NCBI RefSeq assembly: GCF_014857905.1
Contig: NZ_JACYXE010000008.1
Coordinates: 124,001 to 188,000 of the forward strand
From: Agilicoccus flavus
GTDB lineage: Bacteria > Actinomycetota > Actinomycetes > Actinomycetales > Dermatophilaceae
Direction: 5' to 3'
DNA length: 64,000 nucleotides
Shown here piece after piece: positions 18,245-28,347 of this stretch. The notes beneath the pieces are model-generated. The model did not search any database and was not told the DNA's origin. It was given only the letters and a program-made list of their open reading frames with translations. Within the stretch, counting starts at the first letter, position 1. Each line of letters opens with the position of its first letter. The position numbers and the translations under genes are program-made.

Positions 18245-18250
18245 CAGACT
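18245..18250 (+). promoter_or_regulatory. -10-like element (CAGACT) for cobD
   Basis: CAGACT ends six bases before GTG 18257. No ribosome-binding site is present, so a leaderless cobD-cobQ message is plausible, although the hexamer lacks the usual first T. Confidence 0.4.
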
Positions 18251-18256
18251 GGGCCG

Positions 18257-19210
18257 GTGCCCTCGACCACGGCGCGTTCCGCCGCGCTCATGACCGGCCT
18301 CGCGATCGGTTACGCCGCCGACCTCGTGTTCGCCGACCCCCGCCGGTTCCACCCCGTCGCCGGGTTCGGGAGCGCCGCCCTGCGGCTCGAGCGGTCGCTC
18401 TACGCCGACGACGTGCGGGCCGGGGCGCGCTACGTGACGGTCGCCGTCGGGGCGCCCACGCTGCTCGCGGCCGGCGCCGACGCCCTCGTCCGGCGCCGGC
18501 CCGCGGCCCGCGCGGTCCTCGTCGCCGCGTGCACGTGGGCGGCCCTCGGCGGGCGCAGCCTGTACCGGGAGGGCGTCGTCATGGCCGCCCTGCTCGCGAC
18601 CGGGGACGTCGCCGCGGCCCGTCGCCGCCTGAGTCACCTGTGCGCCCGCGACCCCGAGGGCCTCGACGTCGACGAACTCGCCCGCGCGACGGTCGAGTCG
18701 TTGGCCGAGAACACCTCCGACGCCGTCGTCGCCCCGCTGTTCTGGGGGGCGGTCGCCGGGCCGGCCGGGATCGTCGCCTACCGGTGCGCGAACACCCTCG
18801 ACGCGATGGTCGGCTACCGCAGCCCCCGCTACGCGCGCTTCGGCAGCGCCGCGGCACGGCTCGACGACGCGCTCAACGTCGTGCCCGCCCGGCTCACCGC
18901 GGCCCTCACGGTCGCGCTCGCCCCGCTCGTCGGCGGCGCCCCGGCGCAGGCGTGGCGCGCCTGGCGCGACGACGCGCCCGCGCACCCCAGCCCCAACGCC
19001 GGCCCGGTCGAGGCCAGCGCCGCCGGCGCGCTCGGCGTGCGACTCGGCGGCAGCAACGCCTACGGGAACGTCGTCGAGCACCGCGGCACCCTCGGCCGCG
19101 GCCGCCCGGTCGGCGTCGGCGACGTGCCCCGCGTGCTGCGCCTCTCCGGCGCCGTCGGGGCCGCCGCCCTCGGGTGCTGCGTCGCCCTCGCCTCGCGGAT
19201 CGGGGCCTGA
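18257..19210 (+). CDS. cobD: Adenosylcobinamide-phosphate synthase (CobD/CbiB)
   Basis: This 317-residue membrane protein starts at GTG 18257. It attaches aminopropanol (or its phosphate) to adenosylcobyric acid. Conserved segments seen: ADPRRFHPVAGFG near the N-terminus, ESLAENTSDAVVAPLFW in the middle, AYRCANTLDAMVGY, and HPSPNAGPVEASAAGAL. There are several hydrophobic helices. It ends one base before cobQ, giving a two-gene operon divergent from cobU-cobS. Confidence 0.94.
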   Translation: MPSTTARSAALMTGLAIGYAADLVFADPRRFHPVAGFGSAALRLERSLYADDVRAGARYVTVAVGAPTLLAAGADALVRRRPAARAVLVAACTWAALGGRSLYREGVVMAALLATGDVAAARRRLSHLCARDPEGLDVDELARATVESLAENTSDAVVAPLFWGAVAGPAGIVAYRCANTLDAMVGYRSPRYARFGSAAARLDDALNVVPARLTAALTVALAPLVGGAPAQAWRAWRDDAPAHPSPNAGPVEASAAGALGVRLGGSNAYGNVVEHRGTLGRGRPVGVGDVPRVLRLSGAVGAAALGCCVALASRIGA

Positions 19211-19211
19211 C

Positions 19212-20816
19212 GTGCGTGGTCTGCTCGTCGGCGGGACGACCTCCGACGCCGGGAAGTCCCTGCTCACCGCGGGCCTGTGCCGCTGGCTGGCCCGCGACGG
19301 CGTCGACGTCGCGCCGTTCAAGGCGCAGAACATGTCGAACAACTCGATGGTGTGCGCCGACGGCGCCGAGATCGGCCGCGCCCAATGGCTGCAGGCGCAG
19401 GCCGCCCGCGTCGTCCCCGAGGCCGCGATGAACCCGGTGCTACTCAAGCCGGGCAGCGACCGGCGTTCCCACGTCGTCCTCCTCGGCCGCCCGGCCGGGC
19501 ACCTGCACTCCCGCGAGTGGTCGACGGGCCGGCGAGAGCTCGCGGCCGCGGCGTTCGCGGCGGTCGAGGAGCTCGCCGGCCGCCACGAGGTCGTCGTCGC
19601 CGAGGGCGCCGGCAGCATCGCCGAGGTCAACCTGCGCGAGGGCGACTTCGCGAACCTCGGGCTCGCCCGCGCGACGGGGCTGCCCGTCGTCGTCGTCGGC
19701 GACATCGACCGCGGCGGCGTCCTCGCCTCGATGTACGGCTCGTGGGCGCTGCTGCCGGAGGACGACCGCGCCTGCCTGGCGGGCTGGATCGTCAACAAGT
19801 TCCGCGGCGCCCTCGACCTGCTGACGCCCGGACTCGACGTCGTGCGCACCCGCACCGGCCTGCCGATGCTCGGCGTCGTCCCCTGGCTGGAGGACGCGTG
19901 GCTCGACGGCGAGGACGCCCTCGCGCTCGGGGCGTGGGGCGACCGTGATCTCGACGACCTCGACGACCTCGACGACCCCGACCGCCGTGACGATTCCGAC
20001 GGCCCTGTCGGGAATGCCGGGAGTGCCGGAACGCGGTCCGGGGCGGCGGGGATCGACCCGCTGCGCGTCGCCGTCGTCGGTTTCCCGCGGTTGTCGAACG
20101 CCACGGACGTCGACGCGCTGGCCGCGGAGCCGGGCGTCGAGGTCGTCGTCACCCGCCGCCCCGGCGACCTCGCGGGCGCCGACCTCGTCGTCCTGCCCGG
20201 CTCGCGCGCGACCGCGAGCGACCTGGCCTGGCTGCGCTCGCGCGGTCTCGCCCAGGCCCTGACCCGGCGGGCCGCCGACGGGGGGCCCATCGTCGGCATC
20301 TGCGGCGGGTACCAGATGCTCGCCCGGTGCATCCGGGACGACGCCGGGGTCGAGATCCCCGGCGGGGGAGCGGTCGACGGCCTCGGGCTGCTGCCCGTCG
20401 ACGTCACGTTCCACGCGCAGAAGCGCCTCGGGACGCCCGTCGGCTCGTGGGAGGGTCACCGGGTCGAGGCGTACGAGATCCACCACGGGGTGGCCCGCCG
20501 CTGTGAGCCGGGCCCAACGGGGGAGCCGGGCGGAGTCCCGGCGCTGGGCGCGTCACCGACGGGGGAGGTGCGGCCGTTCCTCGACGGCTGGTCCGCCGGT
20601 GCCGTGTGGGGCACGACGTGGCACGGGGCGTTCGAGAACGACGGCTTCCGTCGCGCGTTCCTCGCCCAGGTCGCCGACCGCCGGCGCCTGCCGTGGCGGG
20701 CCCGGACCGGGGCGCCGGGCTTCCGCGCCCGCCGCGAGACCATGCTCGAGCACCTCGCCGACGCCGTCGAGGGCCACCTCGACACCGGCGAGCTCCGGCG
20801 CCTCATGCGCATCTGA
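19212..20816 (+). CDS. cobQ: Adenosylcobyric acid synthase (glutamine-hydrolysing)
   Basis: This 534-residue protein starts at GTG 19212. It amidates four carboxyl groups of the corrin ring using glutamine and ATP. The N-terminal synthetase domain (about 1-235) holds the P-loop GTTSDAGKSLLTAGL and PFKAQNMSNNS; the C-terminal amidotransferase domain has the nucleophile Cys364 in VGICGGYQML and a downstream EIHHG. Between the domains is an unusually acidic linker (RDLDDLDDLDDPDRRDD) followed by a Gly/Ala stretch, encoded by a short repeat of gacctcgac. The corrin-ring genes are not in the window, so this cluster covers only late steps. Confidence 0.94.
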   Translation: MRGLLVGGTTSDAGKSLLTAGLCRWLARDGVDVAPFKAQNMSNNSMVCADGAEIGRAQWLQAQAARVVPEAAMNPVLLKPGSDRRSHVVLLGRPAGHLHSREWSTGRRELAAAAFAAVEELAGRHEVVVAEGAGSIAEVNLREGDFANLGLARATGLPVVVVGDIDRGGVLASMYGSWALLPEDDRACLAGWIVNKFRGALDLLTPGLDVVRTRTGLPMLGVVPWLEDAWLDGEDALALGAWGDRDLDDLDDLDDPDRRDDSDGPVGNAGSAGTRSGAAGIDPLRVAVVGFPRLSNATDVDALAAEPGVEVVVTRRPGDLAGADLVVLPGSRATASDLAWLRSRGLAQALTRRAADGGPIVGICGGYQMLARCIRDDAGVEIPGGGAVDGLGLLPVDVTFHAQKRLGTPVGSWEGHRVEAYEIHHGVARRCEPGPTGEPGGVPALGASPTGEVRPFLDGWSAGAVWGTTWHGAFENDGFRRAFLAQVADRRRLPWRARTGAPGFRARRETMLEHLADAVEGHLDTGELRRLMRI

Positions 20817-20834
20817 GCCGGGACGATGCCGCCC

Positions 20835-20854
20835 CGTCGGCGTGGCCGCCGACG
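20835..20854 (+). terminator. Hairpin after cobQ
   Basis: An 8-bp perfect stem (cgtcggcg at 20835-20842, cgccgacg at 20847-20854) with a TGGC loop starts 18 bases after the cobQ stop. Confidence 0.55.
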
Positions 20855-20945
20855 TCGCTCGGTGGGCTCGTCGCCTGGCGGGCGCGGCGCAGGCCGCCGC
20901 CGCGCACCGCGGCCCGGGCCTCACCGTGCCGCAGAGGCGGCCTCC

Positions 20946-21242
20946 TCAGCTGCGCGGACGCTCGTCCCGGCCGGACTGGTACCCCCGCACCCAGCGCGTC
21001 GCCTCGGCCAGGCCCGCGCCGGTGCGTTCGCGGTAGGCCTTGATCGCCTCGATCGACCGGTTCGCGTCGACGAGGGCCTTCTCGTCCGCGGTCAGGGCGA
21101 ACTCGTCGGGCAGGTCGTCGGTCTCGACGCCGGCGTGCGCCGCGAGGCGCCGCAGCAGCTCGTCCTGGCGCACGAGGGTGCGCTCGATGCGCGCGAGGCG
21201 CCGTTCCCGTTGCTCATCGCCGAATCCGAACATGTCGACCAC
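20946..21242 (-). CDS. Small protein with ribosomal L7/L12 C-terminal-like segment
   Basis: This protein of 98 residues starts at GTG 21242; ATG 21233 three codons later is equally likely. The N-terminal half is a basic, helix-forming segment (EQRERRLARIERTLVRQDEL) of coiled-coil character. The C-terminal half, ANRSIEAIKAYRERTGAGLAE, resembles the L7/L12 C-terminal helix region (IK.VRE.TG.GL.EAK..V). The protein is too short and lacks the stalk N-terminal domain, so it is not bL12 itself. Similar small proteins are known in actinobacteria without an assigned role. Confidence 0.65.
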   Translation of the reverse strand: MVDMFGFGDEQRERRLARIERTLVRQDELLRRLAAHAGVETDDLPDEFALTADEKALVDANRSIEAIKAYRERTGAGLAEATRWVRGYQSGRDERPRS

Positions 21243-21330
21243 GCTACGTTCCGCGGCTCCACCACGAGGTGCGCGTCGCGGGCGGGTCGTCGATGCGGCA
21301 GGGATGGGACGGGGCGTGACGTGGTGGGAC

Positions 21331-21978
21331 TCAGAGCCCGAGGCGGGTCTCCTGCAGCGCGGCCACGGCGTCGGGCTCGCCCTCGACCTCGACCGCCGCG
21401 ACGGCCCCCCGGCCGAACCCGTACAGCACGAGCTCGCCCGGCTCGCCGCGCAGGACGACGGTGCCGAGCTTCGTCGGGCCGCGCACGGCCTTGCGCCCGT
21501 GCTCGGGGGTGACGAGGACGATGCCCACGGGGGAGCGCCGGAACATGAGCTGACCCATCTGACGCAGACGCGACCAGAGCGCGGCCTGCACGTCGGCGTC
21601 GAGGGCCCGGCGCGGCTCGTCGGGTTGCGCGCGCAGGACGTCCTCGTGATGGACGTAGAACTCGACGAGGTTGACGGCGTCGTCCACCGCGGGCACGCGG
21701 ACGGGGGACCAGCCGGGCGGCCCTTGGCGGACCATGTCGACGAGGCCCGGCCACGCCTGCTCCGCGTAGGTGTCCTGGACGCGGGCCGTGCGGTCGGCCA
21801 GGGCGGGGATGACGACGCCCGCCGCCGCGTCGGGGCGGCGCTCCCGGACGACGAGGTGCGCGGCGAGATCGGAGGTGTCCCACCCGTCGCACAGCGTCGG
21901 CGCGTGCGGTCCGACGCGGGTGAGCGTCGAGCACAGCGATCGGCGTTCGAGCTGGGCGAGTCCCGTCATGTCGACCAT
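21331..21978 (-). CDS. TIGR03085 family metal-binding (DinB/mycothiol maleylpyruvate isomerase-like) protein
   Basis: The start is ATG 21978 (a second ATG lies at 21969); 215 residues. The pattern [20 protein letters not shown] and the later [15 protein letters not shown] match TIGR03085, an actinobacterial branch of the DinB-like four-helix fold whose histidines usually bind a metal. The function is not established. It is divergent from hisI across 55 bp, an arrangement also seen in relatives. Confidence 0.8.
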   Translation of the reverse strand: MVDMTGLAQLERRSLCSTLTRVGPHAPTLCDGWDTSDLAAHLVVRERRPDAAAGVVIPALADRTARVQDTYAEQAWPGLVDMVRQGPPGWSPVRVPAVDDAVNLVEFYVHHEDVLRAQPDEPRRALDADVQAALWSRLRQMGQLMFRRSPVGIVLVTPEHGRKAVRGPTKLGTVVLRGEPGELVLYGFGRGAVAAVEVEGEPDAVAALQETRLGL

Positions 21979-22033
21979 CGTCGCAGACCCGGGCGGAGGG
22001 CCGGCGACCGTAGGGCGTTGGCACAATGACACC

Positions 22034-22471
22034 GTGACCGACCCCACCCCGCCCGCCGGCCCGCTCCCCGACGAGATCGCGCGCGTGCTCAAGCGCGACG
22101 CCGCCGGGCTCGTGGCGGCCGTCGTCCAGGACCACGCCACGCGGGACGTGCTCATGGTCGGGTGGATGGACGACGAGGCGCTGCGCCGGACCCTGTCGGA
22201 GGGCCGCGTGACCTTCTGGTCCCGCAGCCGCGGGGAGTACTGGCGCAAGGGCGACACGAGCGGGCACGCCCAGTTCGTCCGCGAGGTCCGCCTCGACTGC
22301 GACGGCGACGCCCTGCTCGTCGTCGTCGACCAGGTGGGGGCGGCCTGCCACACGGGGACCTGGTCCTGCTTCACCCGCGACCTGCCGGCCGTGACCGGCG
22401 CGACCGCCCCCCGGCCGACCCCCGCCCCGCCGACCCACCCGACCCGGCCGACCGAGAGGGCCCCTCGATGA
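22034..22471 (+). CDS. hisI: Phosphoribosyl-AMP cyclohydrolase
   Basis: The start is GTG 22034, giving 145 residues. It opens the ring of phosphoribosyl-AMP in histidine synthesis. Seen: [33 protein letters not shown], the metal-binding DCDGDA, and [12 protein letters not shown] with two zinc-ligand cysteines. The C-terminus is a Pro/Thr-rich tail. Its stop overlaps the trpE start (ATGA), so histidine and tryptophan genes share a message here. A CACAAT at 22022-22027 could be its -10. Confidence 0.95.
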   Translation: MTDPTPPAGPLPDEIARVLKRDAAGLVAAVVQDHATRDVLMVGWMDDEALRRTLSEGRVTFWSRSRGEYWRKGDTSGHAQFVREVRLDCDGDALLVVVDQVGAACHTGTWSCFTRDLPAVTGATAPRPTPAPPTHPTRPTERAPR

Positions 22472-24012
22472 CCACCCCCGCCCCCGACCTCACGTACGGG
22501 ACCACGTGGCCGGACCTGCCCACCTTCCGCGCGCTCGCGCCGGACCGCCGCGTCATCCCCGTCGTCCGCCGGCTGCTCGCGGACGCGGAGACGCCGGTCG
22601 GGCTCTACCGCAAGCTCGCGAAGAACGCGTCCGGGACCTTCCTGCTCGAGTCGGCCGAGCACGGCGGCGTGTGGTCGCGGTACTCGATCATCGGCGCGGG
22701 CAGCCGGGCGGTGCTCACCGAGTCGGAGGGTCGCGTCCACTGGCTGGGCGAGCCGCCGGCCGGCGTGCCCCGCGAGGGCGACGACCCGCTCGAGGCGCTG
22801 CGGGCCACGCTCGAGGTGCTCGCCACCCCGCCGCTGCCTGGCCTGCCCCCGCTGACCGGCGGCATGGTCGGGATGGTGACGTACGACGCGGTGCGGCGCT
22901 GGGAGAAGGTCCCCGATGCCCTGCCGGACGTGCTCGGTCTGCCCGAGTTGGCGATGATGTTCGCCACCGACCTCGCGGTGCTCGACCACGCCGACGCCTC
23001 GATCCTCCTCGTCGCCAACGCCGTCAACTACGACGGCAGCGACGAGCGGGTCGACGAGGCGCACGCCGACGCGCTGGCGCGCCTCGACGCGATGACCGCC
23101 GACCTCGCGGCGCCGGCCCCGTCGACGGTGGTGGCGGTGGACGCGGCCCCGCCGGACGCGACGAGCGACGTGACCCCGGAGCACTTCCACGGGATCGTCG
23201 AGGCCGGCAAGGAGGCCATCCGGGCCGGCGAGGTGTTCCAGGTCGTGCTGTCCCAACGGTTCACCGCGCCCTGCCCGGCCGACGCGCTCGACGTCTACCG
23301 CGTCCTGCGGACGACCAACCCGAGCCCGTACATGTACCTGATGCGGTTCACGAAGCCGGACGGGACGCCCTACAACGTCGTCGGCTCCAGCCCGGAGGCC
23401 CTCGTCAAGGTGAACGGGGACCGGGTCGTCACGCACCCCATCGCCGGCTCCCGCCCGCGCGGCGCGACGCCGGAGGAGGACGCCGCGTTCGAGGCCGACC
23501 TGCTCGTCGACGCCAAGGAGCTGTCCGAGCACGTCATGCTCGTCGATCTGTCCCGCAACGACCTGCAGCGCGTCTGCCGGCCGGGCACCGTCGAGGTCGT
23601 CGACCTGCTCGACGTGCGCCGGTACAGCCACATCATGCACCTGGAGTCCACGGTCGTCGGCCGCCTGAAGGAGGGGGCCGACGCCTACGACGCCCTCGCG
23701 GCGACGTTCCCCGCCGGGACCCTGTCCGGGGCTCCGAAGACCCGGGCCATGGCCCTCATCGACGAGCTCGAGCAGAGCCGCCGCGGCCTCTACGGCGGGG
23801 TCGTCGGGTACATGGACGTGGCCGGCGACCTCGACATGGCCATCGCCATCCGGACCGCCGTCATCCAGGACGGAAAGGCGTACGTCCAGGCCGGCGGGGG
23901 CATCGTCGCCGACTCGGTGCCCGATCTGGAGTTCGCGGAGTCCGTCAACAAGGCCGCGGCCGCCCTGCGGGCCGTGGCCACCGCCGCGACGATGCGGACG
24001 ATGACACCGTGA
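22468..24012 (+). CDS. trpE: Anthranilate synthase component I
   Basis: This 514-residue enzyme starts at ATG 22468. With a glutaminase partner (TrpG, not in this window) it turns chorismate into anthranilate. Seen: the LLES element near residue 60 linked to feedback inhibition by tryptophan, the chorismate-binding domain with [11 protein letters not shown], the GSSPEAL and GSRPRG motifs, [25 protein letters not shown] and the C-terminal [10 protein letters not shown]. It overlaps hisI and the next gene by 4 bp each. Confidence 0.97.
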   Translation: MTTPAPDLTYGTTWPDLPTFRALAPDRRVIPVVRRLLADAETPVGLYRKLAKNASGTFLLESAEHGGVWSRYSIIGAGSRAVLTESEGRVHWLGEPPAGVPREGDDPLEALRATLEVLATPPLPGLPPLTGGMVGMVTYDAVRRWEKVPDALPDVLGLPELAMMFATDLAVLDHADASILLVANAVNYDGSDERVDEAHADALARLDAMTADLAAPAPSTVVAVDAAPPDATSDVTPEHFHGIVEAGKEAIRAGEVFQVVLSQRFTAPCPADALDVYRVLRTTNPSPYMYLMRFTKPDGTPYNVVGSSPEALVKVNGDRVVTHPIAGSRPRGATPEEDAAFEADLLVDAKELSEHVMLVDLSRNDLQRVCRPGTVEVVDLLDVRRYSHIMHLESTVVGRLKEGADAYDALAATFPAGTLSGAPKTRAMALIDELEQSRRGLYGGVVGYMDVAGDLDMAIAIRTAVIQDGKAYVQAGGGIVADSVPDLEFAESVNKAAAALRAVATAATMRTMTP

Positions 24013-24800
24013 CGTCCTCGCCTCCCGAACCACCCCCGGGCCGGCCGGCCGTCGAGGGGTCCGGCGGTGTCGGGACGCCGGCCCGAGTGCGGCGGACGCC
24101 GCGACGCGGTGCGGTCGTCGCCTCGCTCGTGGGGCTCGCGGCCCTCGGCGCGGTCCTCGCGCTGCCGACGTGGGTCGCGGGCGACGTGGTCGACCCGGCG
24201 CTCGGACCGCATCGGGCCGCGCTGCCCGGCACGGTCGTGGCCCCCGCGGTGCTCGGGCTCTCGCTCGCCGCGGGCGCCGCGGGCCTCGCGGGCGCCCTCA
24301 CCGGGAGGTTCGCGCGGGTCGTCGCCGCCGTCGTCGCGCTCGGATGCGGGATCGGGATCGTCTGGGCCACCGCGCTCGTCCTCCGTGACCCGGGAGCCGC
24401 CCTCGCGCGCGGCGCGGCCGGGAGCGTCGGCCGCGCCGACGCCGCCGGGGTCACCGGTGCTGTCGCCGCCCCCGCCGCCTACGCGGCCGCGGTCGTCGGG
24501 GCGCTCCTCGTCGTGGCGGGGCTCGTCCTCGCGTTCGCCGTGCGCGGACCCTCCGGCCTGTCGTCGCGCTACGAGGCGCCCGTCGGCGCGGCCACGGTGG
24601 GCGGGCCCGCCGGGCCGCACGGACGCACCGACGCCGACGACGAGGGCGCGAGGACAGGCCGGCCGGCCGAGGCGCCCGCGGCGGGCGACCCCGCGGTCGG
24701 CCGGGTCCCGCGCGAGGGCGAGGACGCCCCCCGCTCCCGGCGCGACTCCGCCGTCACGGACTGGGACCGGCTCAGCCGGGGCGACGACCCGACGGCGTGA
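24009..24800 (+). CDS. Trp biosynthesis-associated membrane protein (TIGR02234)
   Basis: The start is GTG 24009, overlapping the trpE stop (GTGA); 263 residues. It has four hydrophobic segments (about residues 35-57, 71-97, 99-123 and 153-178) and the conserved actinobacterial C-terminal motif TDWDRLSRGDDPT. This family is always found inside trp clusters but its role is unknown; it may help tryptophan precursor handling or regulation at the membrane (inference). Position between trpE and trpC supports the assignment. Confidence 0.88.
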   Translation: MTSSPPEPPPGRPAVEGSGGVGTPARVRRTPRRGAVVASLVGLAALGAVLALPTWVAGDVVDPALGPHRAALPGTVVAPAVLGLSLAAGAAGLAGALTGRFARVVAAVVALGCGIGIVWATALVLRDPGAALARGAAGSVGRADAAGVTGAVAAPAAYAAAVVGALLVVAGLVLAFAVRGPSGLSSRYEAPVGAATVGGPAGPHGRTDADDEGARTGRPAEAPAAGDPAVGRVPREGEDAPRSRRDSAVTDWDRLSRGDDPTA

Positions 24801-24915
24801 GCCGCCGGACCGGTGGCCCCGAACGGGCCCCCCGCCTGACACAATCGGTCCGACGGCGCCGCCGTCGCAGCGACCATCACCGCACCGGATCACGGCTCGG
24901 CAAGGAGACACACCC

Positions 24916-25155
24916 ATGGCAGACGCACACGCCCACGCAGAGGACCACGGCCACAGCCCCGCGGCCTGGACCGGGGTCGGCATCCTCCTCGTGGCCTCCG
25001 CTCTGATCTGCCTGGGCATGGTCCTCGACGTGCCCCTCATGTGGATGGTCGGCATCGTCGGGATCGTCGTCGGCGCGGCCGCCTGGGTGGTCCTGGCCAA
25101 GAAGGCCGCCTCCGCGAAGGCCGGCCACGAGCAGGGCACGACCGCCGTCCGCTGA
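24916..25155 (+). CDS. HGxxPAAW family small membrane protein
   Basis: This 79-residue protein starts at ATG 24916 with AAGGAG nine bases upstream. The His-rich N-terminus HAHAEDHGHSPAAWTGVG contains the family motif HGxxPAAW, followed by two membrane helices (about 18-37 and 42-60) and a basic tail. It is regularly found between trpE and trpC in actinobacteria; the function is unknown. The His cluster could bind a metal (inference). Confidence 0.85.
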   Translation: MADAHAHAEDHGHSPAAWTGVGILLVASALICLGMVLDVPLMWMVGIVGIVVGAAAWVVLAKKAASAKAGHEQGTTAVR

Positions 25156-25227
25156 CCGCTCGGGGGCCGCGGCGCCCACCCCCGCCCCGGCCTCCCCGGG
25201 GCGTGCGGCGCCCCGGTCGGCGCGAGA

Positions 25228-25233
25228 TAGCCT
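25228..25233 (+). promoter_or_regulatory. -10 element (TAGCCT) for trpC
   Basis: TAGCCT ends six bases before GTG 25240, with no Shine-Dalgarno sequence. This points to a leaderless internal promoter for trpC-trpB-trpA. Confidence 0.5.
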
Positions 25234-25239
25234 GTCGGG

Positions 25240-26070
25240 GTGGGAACCGTACTGGACGACATCATCGTCGGGGTCCGTGAAGACCTCGCCGAGCGCCAGA
25301 CCAGGGTGAGCCTGGACGACCTCAAGCGCCGCGTCGAACGCGTGACGCCCGCGCTCGACGGGGTGGCCGCCCTGCGCGGGCGGGGCGAGGGCGAGAGTGT
25401 GCGGGTCATCGCGGAGGTCAAGCGGTCCAGCCCTAGCAAGGGCGCGTTGGCCCTCATCGCCGACCCGGCCTCCCTCGCCCAGGACTACGAGCGGGGCGGC
25501 GCCTCGGTCGTCAGTGTGCTCACCGAGCAGCGCCGCTTCGGCGGCAGCCTCGCCGACCTCGAGGCCGTGCGCGCGGTCGTCGACATCCCCGTGCTGCGCA
25601 AGGATTTCGTCGTCACGAGCTACCAGCTCTGGGAGGCCCGGGCGGCCGGCGCCGACCTCGTCCTGCTCATCGTGGCGGCCCTCGACGACGACGAGCTCGT
25701 CGGGCTGCTCGAGCGGACGCGCTCCCTCGGCATGACGGCCATCGTCGAGGTCCACGACGAGGCGGAGGCCCGGCGTGCCGTCGACGCGGGAGCGCGGGTC
25801 GTCGGCGTCAACAACCGCAACCTCAAGACCCTCGAGGTCGACCGCGGGACCTTCGCCCGCGTCGCGCCCCACCTGCCCGACGACCTCGTGCGCATCGCCG
25901 AGTCCGGGGTCCGCGGACCCCACGACGTCATCGAGTTCGCCCAGGCGGGCGCCGACGCCGTGCTCGTCGGCGAGACGCTCGTGACCGGCGGCGACCCCGC
26001 CTCGGCCGTCGCCGACCTCGTCGCCGCCGGCTCCCACCCGGCCCTGCGCGCCGGGCACGGCCCGTCCTGA
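25240..26070 (+). CDS. trpC: Indole-3-glycerol phosphate synthase
   Basis: This 276-residue TIM-barrel enzyme starts at GTG 25240. It converts CdRP to indole-3-glycerol phosphate. Seen: the catalytic-loop lysine in [32 protein letters not shown] with the second lysine, [20 protein letters not shown] and VGETLV at the phosphate-binding end. No trpF is in the cluster; in actinobacteria PriA normally covers that step (family knowledge). Confidence 0.97.
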   Translation: MGTVLDDIIVGVREDLAERQTRVSLDDLKRRVERVTPALDGVAALRGRGEGESVRVIAEVKRSSPSKGALALIADPASLAQDYERGGASVVSVLTEQRRFGGSLADLEAVRAVVDIPVLRKDFVVTSYQLWEARAAGADLVLLIVAALDDDELVGLLERTRSLGMTAIVEVHDEAEARRAVDAGARVVGVNNRNLKTLEVDRGTFARVAPHLPDDLVRIAESGVRGPHDVIEFAQAGADAVLVGETLVTGGDPASAVADLVAAGSHPALRAGHGPS

Positions 26071-26209
26071 CGCGCCCGAGGGGACCGGACACCGAGCCGT
26101 CGCCGTCCGGCACGAAGGCCCTGCCGGACCGGCGGCCCGGACGCCCCGGCCGTTCCCTCCGACACCGTTCCACCCCGCCCACCGACCGCACCGGCAGAAG
26201 GCCCCCGTC

Positions 26210-27514
26210 GTGACCCCTGAACCCCATCGCCCCGAGAACCCGCCCCGCCCCGCCCCACCGGGCGTCGGCATAGGCCGCTTCGGCGACTTCGGCGGGCGGT
26301 ACGTCCCCGAGGCCCTCGTCGCCGCGCTCGACGAACTCGACGAGGCCCGGCGCAAGGCCGAGGTCGACCCCGACTTCACCGACGAGCTCCTGCGCCTCCA
26401 GCGCACCTACACGGGCCGCCCGAGCCTGCTCACCGAGGTGCCGCGCTTCGCCGAGCACGCCGGCGGCGCCCGGGTCTTCCTCAAGCGCGAGGACCTCAAC
26501 CACACCGGCTCCCACAAGATCAACAACGTCCTGGGGCAGGCCCTGCTCACGAAGCGGATGGGCAAGACGCGCGTCATCGCCGAGACCGGGGCCGGTCAGC
26601 ACGGCGTCGCGACGGCGACCGCGGCGGCGCTCATGGGGTTGGAGTGCGTCGTCTACATGGGGGAGCGGGACACGCAGCGGCAGGCGCTCAACGTCGCCCG
26701 GATGCGGCTGCTCGGTGCCGAGGTCGTGCCGGTGAAGAACGGCAGCCGCACCCTCAAGGACGCCGTCAACGAGGCGATGCGCGACTGGGTCGCCAACGTC
26801 GACTCCACGCACTATGTCCTCGGCACGGTGACGGGCCCCCACCCGTTCCCCGAGATGGTCCGCAACTTCCACAAGATCATCGGCGAGGAGGCCCGCGAGC
26901 AGGTGCTCGAGGCCGTCGGGCGCCTGCCCGACGCCGTCTGCGCCTGCGTCGGCGGCGGGTCGAACGCCATGGGCATCTTCCACGCCTTCGTCCCCGACGC
27001 CTCGGTGCGCCTCTTCGGCTTCGAGGCCGGGGGAGCGGGCATCGACTCCGGGCGGCACGCCGCGCGCTTCTCGACCGGGACCCGCGGGGTCCTGCACGGG
27101 GCCGCGACCTACGTCCTGCAGGACGACGACGGCCAGACGATCGAGTCCCACTCGGTCTCGGCCGGCCTCGACTACCCGAGCGTCGGCCCGGAGCACGCCT
27201 ACCTGTACGAGTCGGGGCGGGCCACCTACGCGCCCGTCGTCGACGACGAGGCGATGGAGGCGTTCCGCCTGCTGTGCCGGACCGAGGGCATCATCCCCGC
27301 CATCGAGAGCGCCCACGCCCTCGCCGGGGCGATGAAGGTCGGCCGAGAGCTCGGGCCGCAGGGTGTCGTCCTCGTCAGCCTCTCCGGCCGAGGCGACAAG
27401 GACGTCGACACGGCGGCGCGGTGGTTCGGGCTGCTCAGCGCTGAGGACCTCGTCGAGGAACAGGAACTCAAGGCGTCCGAACCGGTCGCCGAGGCGGACG
27501 GGAGCGGCTGGTGA
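26210..27514 (+). CDS. trpB: Tryptophan synthase beta chain
   Basis: This 434-residue PLP enzyme starts at GTG 26210 with AGAAGG upstream. It condenses indole with serine. Seen: [13 protein letters not shown], the PLP lysine in [22 protein letters not shown], the phosphate loop GGGSNAMG and the C-terminal [10 protein letters not shown]. It is a standard TrpB1 in length and pairs with trpA, which it overlaps by 4 bp. Confidence 0.98.
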   Translation: MTPEPHRPENPPRPAPPGVGIGRFGDFGGRYVPEALVAALDELDEARRKAEVDPDFTDELLRLQRTYTGRPSLLTEVPRFAEHAGGARVFLKREDLNHTGSHKINNVLGQALLTKRMGKTRVIAETGAGQHGVATATAAALMGLECVVYMGERDTQRQALNVARMRLLGAEVVPVKNGSRTLKDAVNEAMRDWVANVDSTHYVLGTVTGPHPFPEMVRNFHKIIGEEAREQVLEAVGRLPDAVCACVGGGSNAMGIFHAFVPDASVRLFGFEAGGAGIDSGRHAARFSTGTRGVLHGAATYVLQDDDGQTIESHSVSAGLDYPSVGPEHAYLYESGRATYAPVVDDEAMEAFRLLCRTEGIIPAIESAHALAGAMKVGRELGPQGVVLVSLSGRGDKDVDTAARWFGLLSAEDLVEEQELKASEPVAEADGSGW

Positions 27515-28347
27515 GCGGGCAGGCGGCGGTACGGATCAAGGACGTCTTCGAACGGACGCGGGCGGAGGGCCGCGCGGCGCTCGTGGGCTACCTGCCCGTC
27601 GGCTACCCCGACGTCGAGACCTCCCTGCGCGCGATGCGCACGGTGGTCGAGGCCGGCGCCGACGTCGTCGAGGTCGGCTTCCCCTACAGCGACCCGATGA
27701 TGGACGGACCGACGATCCAGCAGGCGGCGGTGACCGCGCTCGAGGCGGGCACCCGCCTGCCGCACGTCTTCGACGCCGTCCGCACCGTGACGCAGGCCGG
27801 CGCGGCGGCGGTCGTCATGAGCTACTGGAACCCGATCCTCAGCTACGGCGTCGACCGCTTCGCGGCCGACCTCGCCGCCGCGGGCGGCAGCGGCGTCATC
27901 ACCCCCGACCTCATCCCCGACGAGGCCGACGAGTGGATGCGGGCCGCGGACCGCCACGGGCTCGCGACGATCTTCCTCGTCGCGCCCTCGAGCACGCCGG
28001 AGCGCCTGGCCATGACGACCGGCAACTGCCGGGGCTTCGTCTACGTCGCGTCGACGATGGGCGTCACCGGGGCGCGGACGAGCGTCGGGGCGGGGGCCCG
28101 GGACCTCGTCGGCCGGGCGCGCGCCGTCACCGACCTGCCCCTGGCCGTCGGACTCGGGGTGTCGACGCGGGCCCAGGCCGCCGACGTCGCCTCGTTCGCC
28201 GACGGCGTCATCGTCGGCTCCGCGCTCGTCGCCGCGCTGGGGCAGGACGCCTCCAGCGAGAACCCAGGTGACCTCGTTAACCTGACGGAGGTGGTGACGG
28301 ACCTCGGCGCGGGCGTACGGGAGGGTGCAAGTGCAGGTCGACGGTAG
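27511..28347 (+). CDS. trpA: Tryptophan synthase alpha chain
   Basis: This 278-residue protein starts at GTG 27511 inside the trpB stop (GTGA). It cleaves indole-3-glycerol phosphate and passes indole to TrpB. Seen: [15 protein letters not shown], the catalytic Glu and Asp in [16 protein letters not shown], and [11 protein letters not shown]. Its last 23 bases overlap the start of the next gene, so the thiol-related genes that follow are coupled to trp translation. Confidence 0.96.
   Translation: MSGQAAVRIKDVFERTRAEGRAALVGYLPVGYPDVETSLRAMRTVVEAGADVVEVGFPYSDPMMDGPTIQQAAVTALEAGTRLPHVFDAVRTVTQAGAAAVVMSYWNPILSYGVDRFAADLAAAGGSGVITPDLIPDEADEWMRAADRHGLATIFLVAPSSTPERLAMTTGNCRGFVYVASTMGVTGARTSVGAGARDLVGRARAVTDLPLAVGLGVSTRAQAADVASFADGVIVGSALVAALGQDASSENPGDLVNLTEVVTDLGAGVREGASAGRR

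Noticed and set aside
18093-18256. Cobalamin riboswitch between cobU and cobD
   Set aside because: The gap is only 164 bp and shows no B12-box or matching stems.
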